64,000 nucleotides of DNA from Ryuthela nishihirai (taxonomy: Eukaryota; Arthropoda; Arachnida; Araneae; Heptathelidae), in contig JAWZYU010000010.1 of NCBI GenBank assembly GCA_038380435.1, positions 48,456,135 through 48,520,134 of the forward strand, in the 5' to 3' direction. The notes under the pieces were generated by a model. The model made no database searches, was not told the origin of the DNA, and saw only the letters and a list, made by a program, of their open reading frames with translations. This document shows, piece after piece, positions 26,601-41,600 of this stretch (position 1 is its first letter; each line of letters begins with the position of its first letter). The position numbers and the translations under genes are program-made.

Positions 26601-29600
26601 GACTGCCTTATTATAGGGCCATTCTGATGACAATGCATGCTGATGATTTAGCCCTTTTGGCAAATGATGTTGATGAGATGAACTCTTTCATTCGAGCTGT
26701 TGATGAGACTAGTAGTAGAGTAGGTTTGGTTATAAACAGAGAGAAAACTAAAGTGATGAAAATTGGTCAGGCAGGCTGTGATTCAGTTAATCTGAATGGT
26801 TGCATTCTTGAGCAGGTGTAACAGTTTAATTATCTTGGGAGCTATATAACAGATACTGGTGATGTGCAGCATGAGAATAACAGACAAATAGGGATTGCTG
26901 CCGGGACTTTTAAGAATCTATGGAGAGTGTGGAGAAATAGGCATATACACCTAAAGACTAAACTTAGACTATAATAGTTTGGTTCTTTCTAGGGTTAGTT
27001 ATGGTAGTGAAACTTGGACACTTTGTAAACAAGATAACAGGAAACTAGATGCTTTTGATTCCAGAAGCTTACACAGTATCTTGAACATTAGGTGGTTCAA
27101 CTTTGTAACTAATGATGAGGTTAGGCAAAGGAGTTTGCAACCTCCTTTAAGCAGCATATTGTGCAGAGAGAGACTCCGTTGGTTTGGCCATGTTGCCCGT
27201 ATGAATAATTATAGATTGGCGAATAGGGTTATGAACAGTGTGCCTAAAGGCCTCAGAAAGAAGGGGAGACCTAGGATGCGGTGGGCAGACAATGTCAAAT
27301 AGGACCTTGTTAGAATTGGTGTGCAGTGGCCAGATGCAGTAGATGTAGCTCAGGATATACTTGCTTGGAGAACCAAATTGCACAGTCTAGTTGGACCTCT
27401 GTAGCCCATGGCTGCTTGAGAATGATGATATATATATAAGCATGTGATTTTAATAGAGGCTTTCATACATTATCAAGTATCTTAATGAATAGTGTTTAGG
27501 GATAAATATAACCCAACTTTAATATTTATGTATTGAATTGTCAGTGTTTATGTAAATTTTGATACACCCATATTTTATATATTTAGGGGAATTTTGATAT
27601 GCTCATCAGCGAATTCATTGGAAGCAGCAGTTGTGGGATGTCAGAGTGAAAATAAGGTATGTAGCAAACAGAAAAGACTTAACCCTAATTTTTTCTATTC
27701 AGATACATCAGATTCCAGCTCTACTGAAGTAAGACCAAGTAAGTTCCCAGTGCACAATAAAGAACACACTGGATGGCCTTGACAGAAGGCTTCCATCTGT
27801 CTCCTAACAGCTTTCCATTGGGTTTCCTTCCCCAACCTTCTCTGAGCCCTTGCGCTCCTTGTGATGTGGCCCATGTGTAAAAAAGTACCACTCAGAGGTA
27901 AAACAATCCAAGGGGTTGTGAGATATGAGCATGAAGATGAGACTATTCTCTTTGCTTCTGATGGTATCTATATAAAGTATTTTTTGGACCACTGCAATAT
28001 AGGAACAAAATAATCAGTCTGTAAGACTTCACAGTCATGTAAATGTCGGTTATTTTTTTTTTCACCAGAATACTTATGGTTTAAACATATAATTTCTTTA
28101 AAAGTCTTTACCTATACATAGAGTTTGTAGCTGATTTGAAAATCTTGAAGCCTGAGACTATACAATCAGTAGTCAATCTTTCCTATGGTTTATAGTTTCA
28201 AACCATAATCATGCAATTCTTAAGGTTTTCCCTGCTTGTCCTTGTTAAGGAATGTGATACTGTACTATCATACAAAGTCTTCAAACATCCATGGGTCCAA
28301 CTGGACTGTGTAATTTAGTCCTCCAGACATGTCATCCTGAGCTACAGCTGCTGCATTTGGCCAGTGTAGGCCAATTCTAACAAGGTCCTGTTTATCTTTC
28401 CGCTGTATCCAAGGCCTTCCCTTTTTTTTCTTTTTTTCTTTTGAGGCCTTTAGGCACACTGTTCCTAACCCTATTTACTAATCTGTAGTTATGCATAGAA
28501 GCAACATAGCCAAACCAATGCAATCTTTCTCTGCACAATATGCTGCTCAAAGGTGGTTGCTGAGCCCTTCACCCAGGACCAGATCTAGAGAATGATGCCT
28601 TATCACACCCATCCATCCCTCATCCCTTTTGATAATCTTAGTAGCAGATGCTAAAAATATAAAAAAATATGTATTGCAAGTATTTGTCGAGAGTGTTTTA
28701 GAAACCACTAAAATGGAGAGAAAAAGTTTATACCAGAATTGCTTTCTGACTTGATCATAGCCCAACCCCTTCATTAGGACAGCATTCTATCTATTTAACC
28801 CCCTCTATTTTTTTACTAGATCCAGGCCTTCCTTCATCTAACCTCATTACTTACATAGTCAAACCACCTAAGATACTGTGTAAGCATCAAGAATCGAAGG
28901 CAGCAAGTTTCCTGCTGCGTACAAAGGGTCTAAGTTTGACTACTATAGTAAAGTTTAGAAAGAACCAAAGTATTAGTCTTTAGTCTTTAGATGTATACAC
29001 CTATTTTTTCACATTCTCCATAGATTCTTAAAAGTCCTAGCAGCAATCCCTATTCTTTTATGTACCTCATTCCACATATTAGTATCTTATATGAACAACC
29101 TCAATTTCTCCATATATATTTTATTGAAAAAATATATAAAAAATTGCCCTCCAAGCATCTGCTTGTCACAGAGATCTGACAGGAGCCTGTTAGTATAATA
29201 TGCCATGGAGAAAATATGTGAGTAAATCAAGACCAGCAGAAAGGAAAACACAGAAAAACAACCCTTCCTTAAGGGAAATTTACTAGTTATATAAGGACTT
29301 TTTTTAATCACTTTTTAAGTGCATAGTCTCACCCTTGGAAACTTTTGTGACTTAATATATAAATTTTTCATTTTCACAAACAGTTATCTTGGTCTATTAT
29401 TGATCGAAAAATAACATTCATTTCAGGGAAAAAATGGCTCAAAATTTGACAATTGCAAAAGAAATGGCATTTATTTATGGGAATTGGTAATTTGATGATG
29501 AATTTAATATCTCCTAACACTGAGAGGCTGTTTTTTTTTATCTTACTATTACTTTTCCTTGTCTTTATAAAATGTTTGTGTGTCAAAATTTCAAAGGCAT

Positions 29601-32600
29601 GTGTTTTGTGTGTCAAAATGGTTGTTCCACCTGCATCCTTTAGGTCAGTAGCCAAACACACTAACCACTCAGCCAACAGGATGGTTAAGAATATATATAT
29701 ATAAAGCATGATAATCTTAAAGGTTTTATTAATGTACTGTACTTATGGAAATGAAGCAAGAAAGGTTTGGTCACCCCTTAAGGTAATTAAAATAATTATC
29801 AGTAAAGTAAGGAACTTTATGCTGATATACTCAGAAAATATTAATAGTGATTAAATTTTCTTAACTGTAAATAACATTGATAACAGTATTTATTTAGAAT
29901 ATCTTTACACTTTTTCTATGGAGCTGTTATTTATGGGCTTCATTTTCATGCCATCTAAACAAACCCATATATATTTGCAGACTTAAAACATTTATTATGA
30001 AATAATAAAGCAAACATAGGGTGCATGTTATTTAACCATAATAGTATTCTGAAATATTTTCATTTCTTTTCTCCCACTTGATGGCAGAATTAAGTCAATA
30101 CAACTATTAGAGTCAGAAATTGCACACCTTAGAATAGTTGTTTTTAAAATGTGGTACTTGATTAGTTGGTTAGGGGAGCTCCAGATTTTCTAGAAAAGTT
30201 TTGTAGTAAAATTGAATTGAGTATAATTCTCAAAATGTCATAGATCAATTGTTTAGTTTCATGTACTACTTTTAAAATCACAACCCTGGCAGCTACAAGA
30301 TCACTCTGTTCAATTAATATCTTTCTTTAGTCATTGCATCTTTTGCCTGATTTGAAGTTCAACATCAGAAATAGTAGCAATTGCTTCTTGACATTTGGCA
30401 ACATTGTTATATCCATTTTGGATGCTTTGTCTACTGTCGTATCTGAACATTTGGCATTCCTTGCCACATCACATATATTTAGGGGGAGGGCAATGTATTT
30501 AATTTTTTTCAAAAGATTAAAAAAATAATAATAAGTAAATATTAAAAAAAGATACCAATAAGTAAAAAACAGTAGTGTATTTTTCATCAATGCTTAGGAA
30601 TTACTAAATGTTTTAAAAGTATGAAAATTGCAAAAAAAAAGGGAGGGGGATGAAATATATATGTGGGGGGATCAAATCCTCCCAAAACCTCCCCCTTAAA
30701 TACACACCTTGGGGTGGGAGATGATGATATTGGTAAAATCTTTGTTAAGCTTAGGGTGTGCTAGTGTAGAAAGGTTGAGATCCATTGCTTTAGAAGATCA
30801 AAATTAGAGAATCATGGGTAATACCTCCTGACACAGTACTTCTAAGTAAGGAAAATAGTAATTAATTCTAAGTCTAGAAATTTTGAATTCATGACAACTG
30901 CACTAAAAATTGCAGTTTTTTTTATTACTTTTTTTTTTCACATTTTTTTTTTATCTGCCATATTTACTTCTGGAATACATTTTAGTATTTGCACATTTTA
31001 GTATTTGCCAATACCTCCTGACACAGTACTTCTAAGTAAGGAAAATAGTAATTAATTCTAAGTCTAGAAATTTTGAATTCATGACAACTGCACTAAAAAT
31101 TGCAGTTTTTTTTATTACTTTTTTTTTCACATTTTTTTTTTTATCTGCCATATTTACTTCTGGAATACATTTTAGTATTTGCCATTTTTCTCGAATTTTT
31201 AGCATCAAAACCTTATGTTAAAAGCTTTTATAATTTTTATATTGATATTGTAAAATACATTAAACTCTCTAAAATCTGAAGTTGCAAAGATCCAAAATTT
31301 TTGTCAGCTATTCTCTGTTAACATATATATGATACCAGAAGCACTATACATTTGGAAATGTATCACTCCATCCTCGAAATGGAAGGATGTGCTACAAAGC
31401 TAAAACATCAGCACTGGCAATGATACAGAGTCTATGTTAGGCATCAACAGTAAGTATTCACCAAAGAGCCAAAACATTATGACCACCTGCCTAATATGTT
31501 GGTCCTCCATGTGCTGCCAAAACAGCTCTTTCCTGGCGAGGCCCAGGCTCATAATCTGCAGTTCCCAGGTTCGGGTCCCAGATGGGTCAGCATTGAGATT
31601 TATCTCTGCAAAACTCCCCGCCCTGCCCACAGTTAGTAGGGACACTGATGGGCTTCGAAAGGCCGCCATCCGTCGGATGGGACGCTAAGCATGGCCCCAT
31701 ATGTGGGAGAGCCATACCCTGTGCACATTAAAGAACATGCTGGATGGCCTAGATGGGTGACTACCATCTGTCTCCCAACAGCTGTTCCAATGGATCCCCT
31801 TCCCCAACCTTCGCTGAACCTTCGGGGTCTTTGTGACCTGACCATTTAGCCCATTGTGTGTAAAAAAGTGCCATTCAGAGGTAAAACAACCCAACCTGGC
31901 AAAGCATGGATGCTGCTAGTTTTCTAAAGGTTTCTTGTGGTATCTGGTACCAACAAATTACCAGCAGATCCTTTAACTCTTGTAAGTTAAGTGGTTGACC
32001 CATGCAGATTGGTTGCGCTGTTCCAACACAAACCACAGTTGTTCAATTGGATTGATGTCTGGGGGAATTTGTGGGTCAGGGCAATACCTGGAAGTCTTCC
32101 TCGTGTTCCGCGAACCATTTTCGAACAATCTGAGCAGTGTGGCATGGCACATTATCCTGCTGAAAGAAGACACTACTGGAGGGGAATATCATTGCCATGA
32201 AAGGATGTACTTGGTCTGCAATGATGTTTGGTAGGTGGTAGACATTAAAGTTTCCTGCACATGAATGACTGGACCCAAGGTTTCCCAGCAGAACATTGCC
32301 CAAAGCATTACAGTTCCTCCACCAGCTTGTTTTCATCCCACAGTGCATCCTGTTGCCAACACTTCCCCAGGTAAATGATGCACATATACCCGGCCATCCA
32401 CATGGTGCAACAGTAAATGATATTCATCGGACCAAACAACCTTGTTCCAATCATTCAAGGTCCAGTTTTGATGCATGATCATTGTAGGTGCTTTCGACGG
32501 TGAACCGAGGTTAGCATGGGCACTCAGAGTGGCCTGCAGTTACGCAGCCCCATTTTCAACAGGGTTCGATGTATTGTGACACATTACTCCCATCACCAGC

Positions 32601-35600
32601 ATTCAAATTACGGGTGAGTTGTGCCACAGTATCCGTTCTGTTGTCTCATACCATACAGGATAGCCTTCACTCACCTATAGCATCGATGAGCCATGGTTGG
32701 CCCACACCTTGCCAGTGGTTCATGGTTTTTCCCTAATCGGACCACTTTTTGAAGGTACTAACCATGGCTGACTGAGCACCCCACAAGCCTTGCTGTCTTG
32801 ACCAGTCATCTGGCCATTACACCTGACCCAGTCATCTGGCCATTACAATTTGACCTTTATCAAACTCACGTAAGTCCGCTGTCTTTCCCATCTGAAGAAC
32901 AAGAATAACACTGATTAACAGAGCTCAGTTTCAGGTGTTATTTATACCGTTTCATGATTTTCACATGCGCCATTGTTTACCTGCATTTGCTTTGATTTGC
33001 ATAAAGACTCACTGGTCATAATGTTTTGGCTCTTCAGTGTATAGTATCTACTTTCATTGCTATATAGATGTACACATGCATCTCCTTACCTGTGATATCA
33101 AGCATGCATGCAGTTAGAATGAAAAAGTGGACATGAAAGTATATTTTATTTTTACAACTCCATATTTGACTTGAATTTAATTTTTGTAGTTGATTTCTTG
33201 TACACTGTTATATTCTCTATTTATTGCCCTGTAGTTGGTACATTTTTGGTACCACTCTAAAAAAAGGTTTTTTCAAAGATTTCAATCACATATTTTTTCC
33301 AGTACTATATGATTTATAGGTTATATGAAAGTGGTTCAAAAAGTAAGGTGTATTTGGAAACGTGTTATTTATATGAATAATAAATGAATATATCAAGAAC
33401 TGAAAAAAAGTATTTCATAATACTGTGACTTAGCTTTTATGTAAATATGCAAGTCCAATTGTCATTGAATGAAATTAACCCTTAAAGTGTTTGATTATAT
33501 ATCATTCCTGTTGAATATGAAAATTTAAAGAGCTGTAGAATTTTATTCTGAAGTAAGTAACAGAGAACTTGGTCATGTTATTGAACACAATGTCTTCTGA
33601 CACTTTAAGAGTTAAGATGAGTATACTTTTGAATGTATGTTCCAAGTTAGTCTGTGATACATATTTTATCCCTGGTGGTTGATTTTTTTTTTTACTGATA
33701 TGATATACTTAATTCATTGTGTCTGAGTATTATTTCCAACATGTAGTTAAGCCAAACAGTTCAAAAAGCTGAACAATGTGTTCAACATGTCAACCATTAA
33801 AATATGTGATTAATTTTCATTATAACTGAAAGATAACATCAGATACAATTTTATTTTTTATGTCAATTGTAATTTATTTGACAAAATGCAATAGATTGAA
33901 CTAGATTTAAACAGATTTAATTTAAAACAGATTAACTAATTAAAAATTTTCATATAATCCAAGTTAAAACATGCCTTGTGTCTACCAATTATAGTAACTA
34001 TTGAATCATTGTAAATAAAAGGGAAAAAATAGTTGATTTATATGCTAGTTCAATCCCACCAAAAATTTGGTGCAAAACATATGTCCATTGATAACTCTTC
34101 CCATCAATAACCTTCTACTTCATTCATAGTTTATCATTGTTAACATACTACTCAATTCACAACTGTTGTTTATAATGTACTACATTCGCCAGATAGGTAA
34201 CAGCAGCATCCCCAGAAGTTTCAGACACTTTCAGAGGGTTTGCTTCCAACTCAAGGCAGCTACGAACCTGATCTTTTAACCCAACACAGCTAGAACTAAG
34301 TTGCACTACCACACTGAATGTGGGCTGATCGCTTAAGTACAGGCTGAACCACAGGGAACCAAAAGTTTCTGCTACTGATGCTGTCACATCATGCATGTAC
34401 AAGAGATATGTATCTGCCTGCCCCTTTGAAATTATGGCTATTATATAATTTTTCACTATAGTATGGTATTTCCCAGTCATAGCATTTTAAATAGGTATTC
34501 TAAAACATACAAGAAGAAATTTAAATCAGGCCTCAAGGGTTTAAAAATAAGTTTAACTAAGTATTTCAACCGAGAAGAAATTTAAATCAGGCCTCAAGGG
34601 TTTAAAAATAAGTTTAACTAAGTATTTCAACCAAGAAGAGAGGGTTGCTCTCATCTTGGTAAAAGAGTATTGTGCCTCCTTGGCAGCACAAGATGCCTAC
34701 TGCCATCAAGACAGAGAAATGACAACATTATCAAATTTAGTTTTGTGCCACTGGATCATCCTCCTCATAGCTCTGGCTTTGCTCCTGATTATTTTCTTTT
34801 TGGATACTTTGACATTAAAATTTTTTAAAATAGTGCAATTTTAGTGATGATAACTGTCATACAGATGATGCACAAGTGGTTGCAAGAAATTTCAATGTTT
34901 GTAAAGTGCTGATAGAATTTGTACTGTGAGAAATATATATTGAAAAAGGAGAAGATTATATTAAATTTTAATTAAAAGAAGGTGTGTAGAGCTCCCTCTT
35001 TTTTACATTTTCAAATTCACCATACATTTTAAAATCACATTTGTATGTATATAAGTTTTATTTTTTTTTTTTTGCTAAATTTCTAAAATAAAACATTTAT
35101 TTGCATTCATCATTATGGACAGTAAATTTTTTTCCTTCACATGGAAAATGTTAGTCTGTGTTTTTTCTTTTGGAATATAGAATTGAGTATTTTTTAAAGG
35201 TAGTGAACATTCATTATATGAATAATTGCTGCCATTTGAAATTACCACTATATATGATTTATGCTATTTTGGAGTGTTGAGGGGTTTGGTTTTAATTTTC
35301 TCAACCTAATGTTTTTAGTAGCCAAAAAAAGGTAAAATGTGTGAAAGTATGTGGATTTAGCATTCTATATATGTTTCAGAATGTGTGGCAGCAGTGGATA
35401 TTAGATGGCACTGGAAGAGCAGAACTTCCTCTTTTTAAGAATGAAGAAACCTACCCATTAGGAATGAATGTAATATTTTGTGCTCAAAGAAAAATTGTGA
35501 TTAGTAAGTAATAACACTTAAAAGGAATTTTTAATATTATGCATTGTAAAGTTAATGTATAATCCCCAGTAATATCAATAGAAATCTGTTTTGTTTTCTC

Positions 35601-38600
35601 TAACTTCTAAATTGAGGCATATAAGAAATGTGACCAAAAATGAATCAAAGATTTCTATTAAATCTATCAAATCTTGATTTTCAACAATGTTTATTCAGTT
35701 TTGAAATATTTATAGAATATTTAACAGAATTAATAGGACATACATATGCAAAATTTATTAATGTCAAAAGAGTTAATTATTCATACCTCTAAAATATATA
35801 AATTTTATTAAATGGTTGGAATAATACTTTTTAGTTATTCAGCTTATAAAGAGTTGAAGCTGGAATATTTGTCAGCAACAGTGCAAATTCCCAAGAATCT
35901 TATATAAAAATTGATGAATGTTAAAAGAACTCTTTATTCAAATTTCTAAAATATTTTTAAATGATTTGAAATAATATTTATTATTAAATTTTAGTAACTT
36001 CTGATATATATTCTGATGACAGGTGTTGCAGTTATAGATTTTAAAACTTTGATAACTCTAAATAGCAAATAGATACTGTAGAAAATTAAAGTTAGAAAAA
36101 ATTCAGATTTTTAAAGTCTTGTCATATTTTTCTGTAAAAGCTTATTTTAGAAGGTATAAACACTAATAGAAAATATTTAAAAAGACATTGCAACGAATGT
36201 AAAAGTTTAATTAAAACTTTGTTTAAATATATATATATAACTGTATTTCACTGAATTAATCCATATAGCAATGCTTTAGGTCAGCTATCATAGGAAGGAA
36301 TACCATTTTGTTATATATATATATGTTGATAATGTTTAAGGTCCAAGTTTACAGCTTTGCAAGATAAAGGTGGCATATATTAACAAGTCCTTGTCAGCAA
36401 TATCAGGTTTATGAAAATGTTGTTATTGCAGCAGATACAAATACATATTTATTGAATGGAATGCTATTTTTACCATCATCGAAGGCTATTGACAATGATC
36501 TTGGAAATCTTTGGAAATGATAGTCCAATATTGAGGAGAGCTGAGCCAGATGCATTGTGTGTTTACCAGTATGTTGTAAGCTATGTGCAATTTTTTTAGT
36601 CTCAATATGACTTATCTGCTGTTGAAAAATGGCACATTTGCAGAAGATTCAATCATTGTTAACATAAATGTTATCAGCACATGGATTCAAGTGATACTTG
36701 AATGAAACAACTACTAAAAGCATTTGTTGGTTTACAGTAGCAAAAAAGAACTTGATGCATACATATTTTAGCAGGTAATTAGTTAACTGTTGTGTGTCAA
36801 CAATTTTTGTGTTTCATGAAACAAATCTCCCTCATCAGATAAGGAAGAAATAATGAGAGGAGATTACTATTTAAGTTTATGGCTCACATGTTCTTAACAT
36901 ACAATTTTCAGGTTAGATGGTCATCCTGGGGAGGGGGGGGGGGCACTGGTAATAATCCAAGCTGAGGGGAGAGGTTGAATATCAATGTTAATTATGCTGC
37001 ACTCAAAGTATTACAGCATAAATGCAAGCTTGTTTGAACATAATCTGCCCATTTCAAGAAGCTACTGAAATATAACTTTATCCACATCTTGTTGACAGCT
37101 ATTCTAATGCATTTGTAATCACATGGCATGTTCTTGTTTTTCTGAATGATAATTCAGTTTTGTGTTCTGTGCTTCTGAATTGTTGATATGGGTAGATGAA
37201 CTCGATCATATTTCTTACTAACATCAACTTTTTCTAAACATATTTTCAATGTCTTGTAATATTGACAACTTTAATTCTATGGAGAATTGTTTCTTTTTTC
37301 TTTTTTTTTTTTTGAAGCATTTTGCAACTGCAGTTCTTAACTAAATGGAAGGAAACTTGCTTGAAATGCAAGGCAACCACACTTTACTCTCAAATGCAGA
37401 AGTCAAAGCTGATAAGTGTGAGCAGGAAACAGACCAGGCTGTGCCATGGTGCAGCACACAGTCTGTTTATAACATACTTAATAAAACATTGATTCAGATT
37501 TTTTTATGATCATCATCATCATCAAGCAGCCATGGGCTACGGAGGTCCAACCAGACCATGCAATTTAGTTCTCCAAGCATATCTGTCCTGAGCTACATCT
37601 GCTGCATCTGGCCACTGCACACCAATTCTAACAAGGTCCTGTTTGACATTGTCTGCCCACCGCATCCTAGGTCTCCCCCTCTTTCTGAGGCCTTTAGGCA
37701 CACTGTTCATAACCCTATTCACCAATCTATAATTATACATACGGGCAACATGACCAAACCGAGTCTCTCTCTGCACAATATGCTGCTTAAAGGAGGTTGT
37801 CGACTCCTTTGCCTAACCTCATCATTAGTTATAAAGTTAAACCACCTAATGCCCAAGATACTGTGTAAGCATCTAGTTTCCTGTTATTTTGTTTACACAG
37901 CGTCCAAGTTTCATTACCATAACTAATCCTAGAAAGAACCAAACTATTATACAGTCTAATTTTAGTCTTTAGGTGTATACGCCTATTTCTCCATACTCTC
38001 CATAGATTCTTAAAAGTCCCAGCAGCAATCCTATTTGTCTGTTAATCTCATGCCACACATCACCAGTATCTGTTACATAGCTCCCAAGATAATTAAACTG
38101 TTACACCTGCTCAAGAATGCAACCATTCAGATTAACTGAATCACAGCCTGCCTGACAATTTTTCATCACTTTAATTTTCTCTCTGTTTATAACCAAACCT
38201 ACTCTACTACCAGTCTCATCAACAGCTCGAAAGAAAGAGTTCATCTCATCAACATCATTTGCCAAAAGGGCTAAATCATCAGCATGATCTACATCAGAAA
38301 TTTTCGTATCTCCAGTCCATTTAAGGCCAAAATCTTTCCCGTGAAGTGAATCTCGCACAACATAATCAATAACCAAGTTAAAGAGAAAAGGAGGCAAAAT
38401 GCACCCTTGTCGAACACCAGAAGTAATGCTAAACTAATTGCTACAAGCCTTACCAGCTCTCACAAATGACTCAGTGTTATTATAGAGAGCTTTCATTATG
38501 TTAACTGACTTGTCTGGTATACCATATGATCTCACAATCAACCACAAATTATGACGATCAACAGAGTCGAAAGCCTTTTTGAAATCAACAAAGCTAGCAA

Positions 38601-41600
38601 CCAAAGGTTTTTGAAACTCTAAACATTTCTCAAGAATCGGCCTAAGTGAAAATATCTGATCCACACATCCCCTACCACTTCTAAATCCACATTGCTCATC
38701 ATGCAATTGCCTGTCAATCAGATTCTTAATTCTATTAAGCAAATCATGCAAAGAACTTTACCTGGAACAGAGAGTAGGCTGATACCCCTATAGTTATCAC
38801 AAGAACTGCGATCACCTTTTTTTTTGAAAATAGGGATAATAACAGCTCTGGTAAAATCCTTAGGAACCATGTGTCATAAAAGATATTCAGAATTTCAGTC
38901 ATCCAATTGGTAACCGAAACATTCCCAGCTCTAAGCATTTCCGTAGTAATTTCATCTACCCCTGGGGATTTATGAAGTTTAAGTTTAGAAACAGCCAAAA
39001 TAACTTCAGATTGTGTTATAGGGCCAACATTAAAGCCACCAATGCATCTATCATCATTAGAAACAATGGGAGTAGAACTAAACACATGGTTTAGAACATC
39101 ACTGAAATGCTCGTCCCACCTAGCCATGACAGAATCCTCACCTTCTATAACCTTACCTTGTTTATCCTTCAATCCCTGTATATCTGTCCATTTTCTACCA
39201 CACAAAACATTAACTATCTGGTGCAGCTCTCTGCTGTTGTGATGTCTAACTGCTTCCTCAGTTTTGTCAGCCAAGTTATCAAGGCAAAGATTCTTACAAG
39301 CAGCTAACTGATCCTTTACACGTTTATTAAGCACTCTGTAATGCTTTCTATTAGGACTAGTAGGGTATTGATTAGGAACATTCCTGCAGTTCTTTCTTTT
39401 GAAATAAGCTCAAGTGCCTTATCACTCAAATAATTCTGCCTCCTCTGCACCTTTTTTCTTAAAAGATTACTGTTAGTTTCCAAAAAAGCCTGTTTAAAAT
39501 GGCCCCATTCTTCATAAACTTCAGTAGTAAGCAAACCATGACTGCCATAATGACTAAGTAACCTGTCATGGTCAGCTTTAGCTATAACCATGTCTTTCAA
39601 AGCTTCAGAATTAAAGGTAAAATTTTTAACTTTAGCACAACACTTTTTAAGTTTATTATTAAAGCAAGACACGTTATTTACTTTATTAGCAAGACACTTT
39701 TAACAAGGTAATGGTCAGATCCAATTTCAGCTCCCCTATATGCCCTGATATTCCTAACAGAACTAGCCCATTTGCTGTTAATTAATATATAATCAATCAT
39801 ATTCTTATGCAGCCCATCAGGTGAAACCCATGTGTACTTATGTATGTCACAGTGTTTGTAATAGGTGTTACTTACCTGTAGGAATTTTGAAATTGAGTTT
39901 ACTTACCTGTAGGAGACGTTACCCATTTGCCATTGCAGCTGCCAATACCAAAAGGGCCTATCAATCCTCCCCAACGGTCATAGTCAGTACCAACTTTGGC
40001 ATTGAAGTCACATAGAACAAGGGTAATATCTCCTTTCTTGGCAGAATTCAAAATATCCTGAAGTTGTCCATAAAATCGATCCTTCTCATCCTCATTGGCA
40101 TCCTTAGTGGGGCGTAACAGCAGATAACATTCAAGTCTTTAATGCTTGTCTGAAATTTTACTGTAAGAAACCTTTCATTAATCAACTCGTATCCTAGAAG
40201 ACCATTAGTGGCATGTCTGCTGAGAGGCAGACCTACACCTTGGTGATGCATATTATCGTTCCTCCCTGAAAAGAGAAATATAAGATTATTTTTAAGAAAC
40301 TGACCCTTATCTGTCCATCTGGTCTCTTGCAAGCTGAGAATATCTAAATTATAATGGTGAAATTCTTGTGTGAGGACATCAAGAGAATAAGTTATGTGCA
40401 GAGTCCTAACATTCCAACTACCTATGGAAAGAGAATGGTTAGTGGGATGTTTAAAGAAACTGCTTATTGAGAGAGGGAATTGCGACAATATCAAACAGCC
40501 CCATAATCGCAGGCATGGGGCAAAGACCCGTTCCCTTACATCTAAAGGCTGAAGCCATCTGCACTGGAAAACTTCCTCCAATGTAGAATTTGATGATGCC
40601 AGTAGAAGCAAAGAGTTCAGGTGCCTACGATGACCTCTGCTCAGGATTATCCACCAGCTGATAAACATATTCTGTGAATCTATTCACTTTGGGCTGTCAA
40701 CTCACAAACAAATAGAAAACACAGCAAAAGATTTTTCCTCCACAGAAGCCCACCAGTGCAGCAAAATCAGGATCCATAATCAAGCTCACAGCCTTAATTC
40801 AGTCCAGTAGGTTTATATGGTCAGCACCAGGACCCTGTGTGGTTGACCACTCCTCAGCAGGGTAGATAAAAAAAGAAAAGTAGCCATAGTTGTCCAGATC
40901 AGTAGGCCACACTACTCTGGCAGCCCTCCCTTTCCGTTCACTTCCATAAGAGAGTATCTCTTTTGAAAGGTACTAATGGCCTGCACCACGAGAAGGTGGG
41001 GTCGGACATTAGGTGCTAGGCCTGGCCGGTTCTATGCATCATCACAGGATTGTTGCATAGCTCTCCTTCCATTGACTACCTAGCTACCATTTACAGACCT
41101 TTTATGATTATAGGAAATGCATTAAACTCTATGGAAAGCAACAGTTGCATAAAAGGCTGATTTTTGCCTGGTTATATAAAATTTATCCTTAAATTTAGTT
41201 CGTTATACAGCACATAAATAATGCATGTAAACAAATAAAACTTGCCAGACCTTTAAAAACCTTGTTCTAAAGCAGGCCTGTCCACAGCTCATAGCAAAGG
41301 AACTTATAGTTTATAAAACAAACCATCAATATACTGAATATGACTAATTTCTTCTAATTGTTTTGACCAAACATTTTTAGGTGTATGACTAAACAATTTT
41401 GTCAGTTCTTAGTATTCATTAAAAATGTAAATTTTTGTTATGGAATCAAAATATTTTCTTATTCCTTAATAATTATTTTTTCAATTCATTACTCATTAGA
41501 AATTAATGTTTTAGTGGAGTATTTTTTCCTGAAGCTCTCTCTTTCCTCCTGCATTTTTTTAGTGACTCTTTGTTAAGTTTGGCTTGGTCAGCCCTGTTCT

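Noticed and set aside
34656..34844. short + strand ORF with a hydrophobic stretch, possible membrane peptide
   Set aside because: 62 codons, ends in AT-rich low complexity, no homology or splice context; chance is sufficient.
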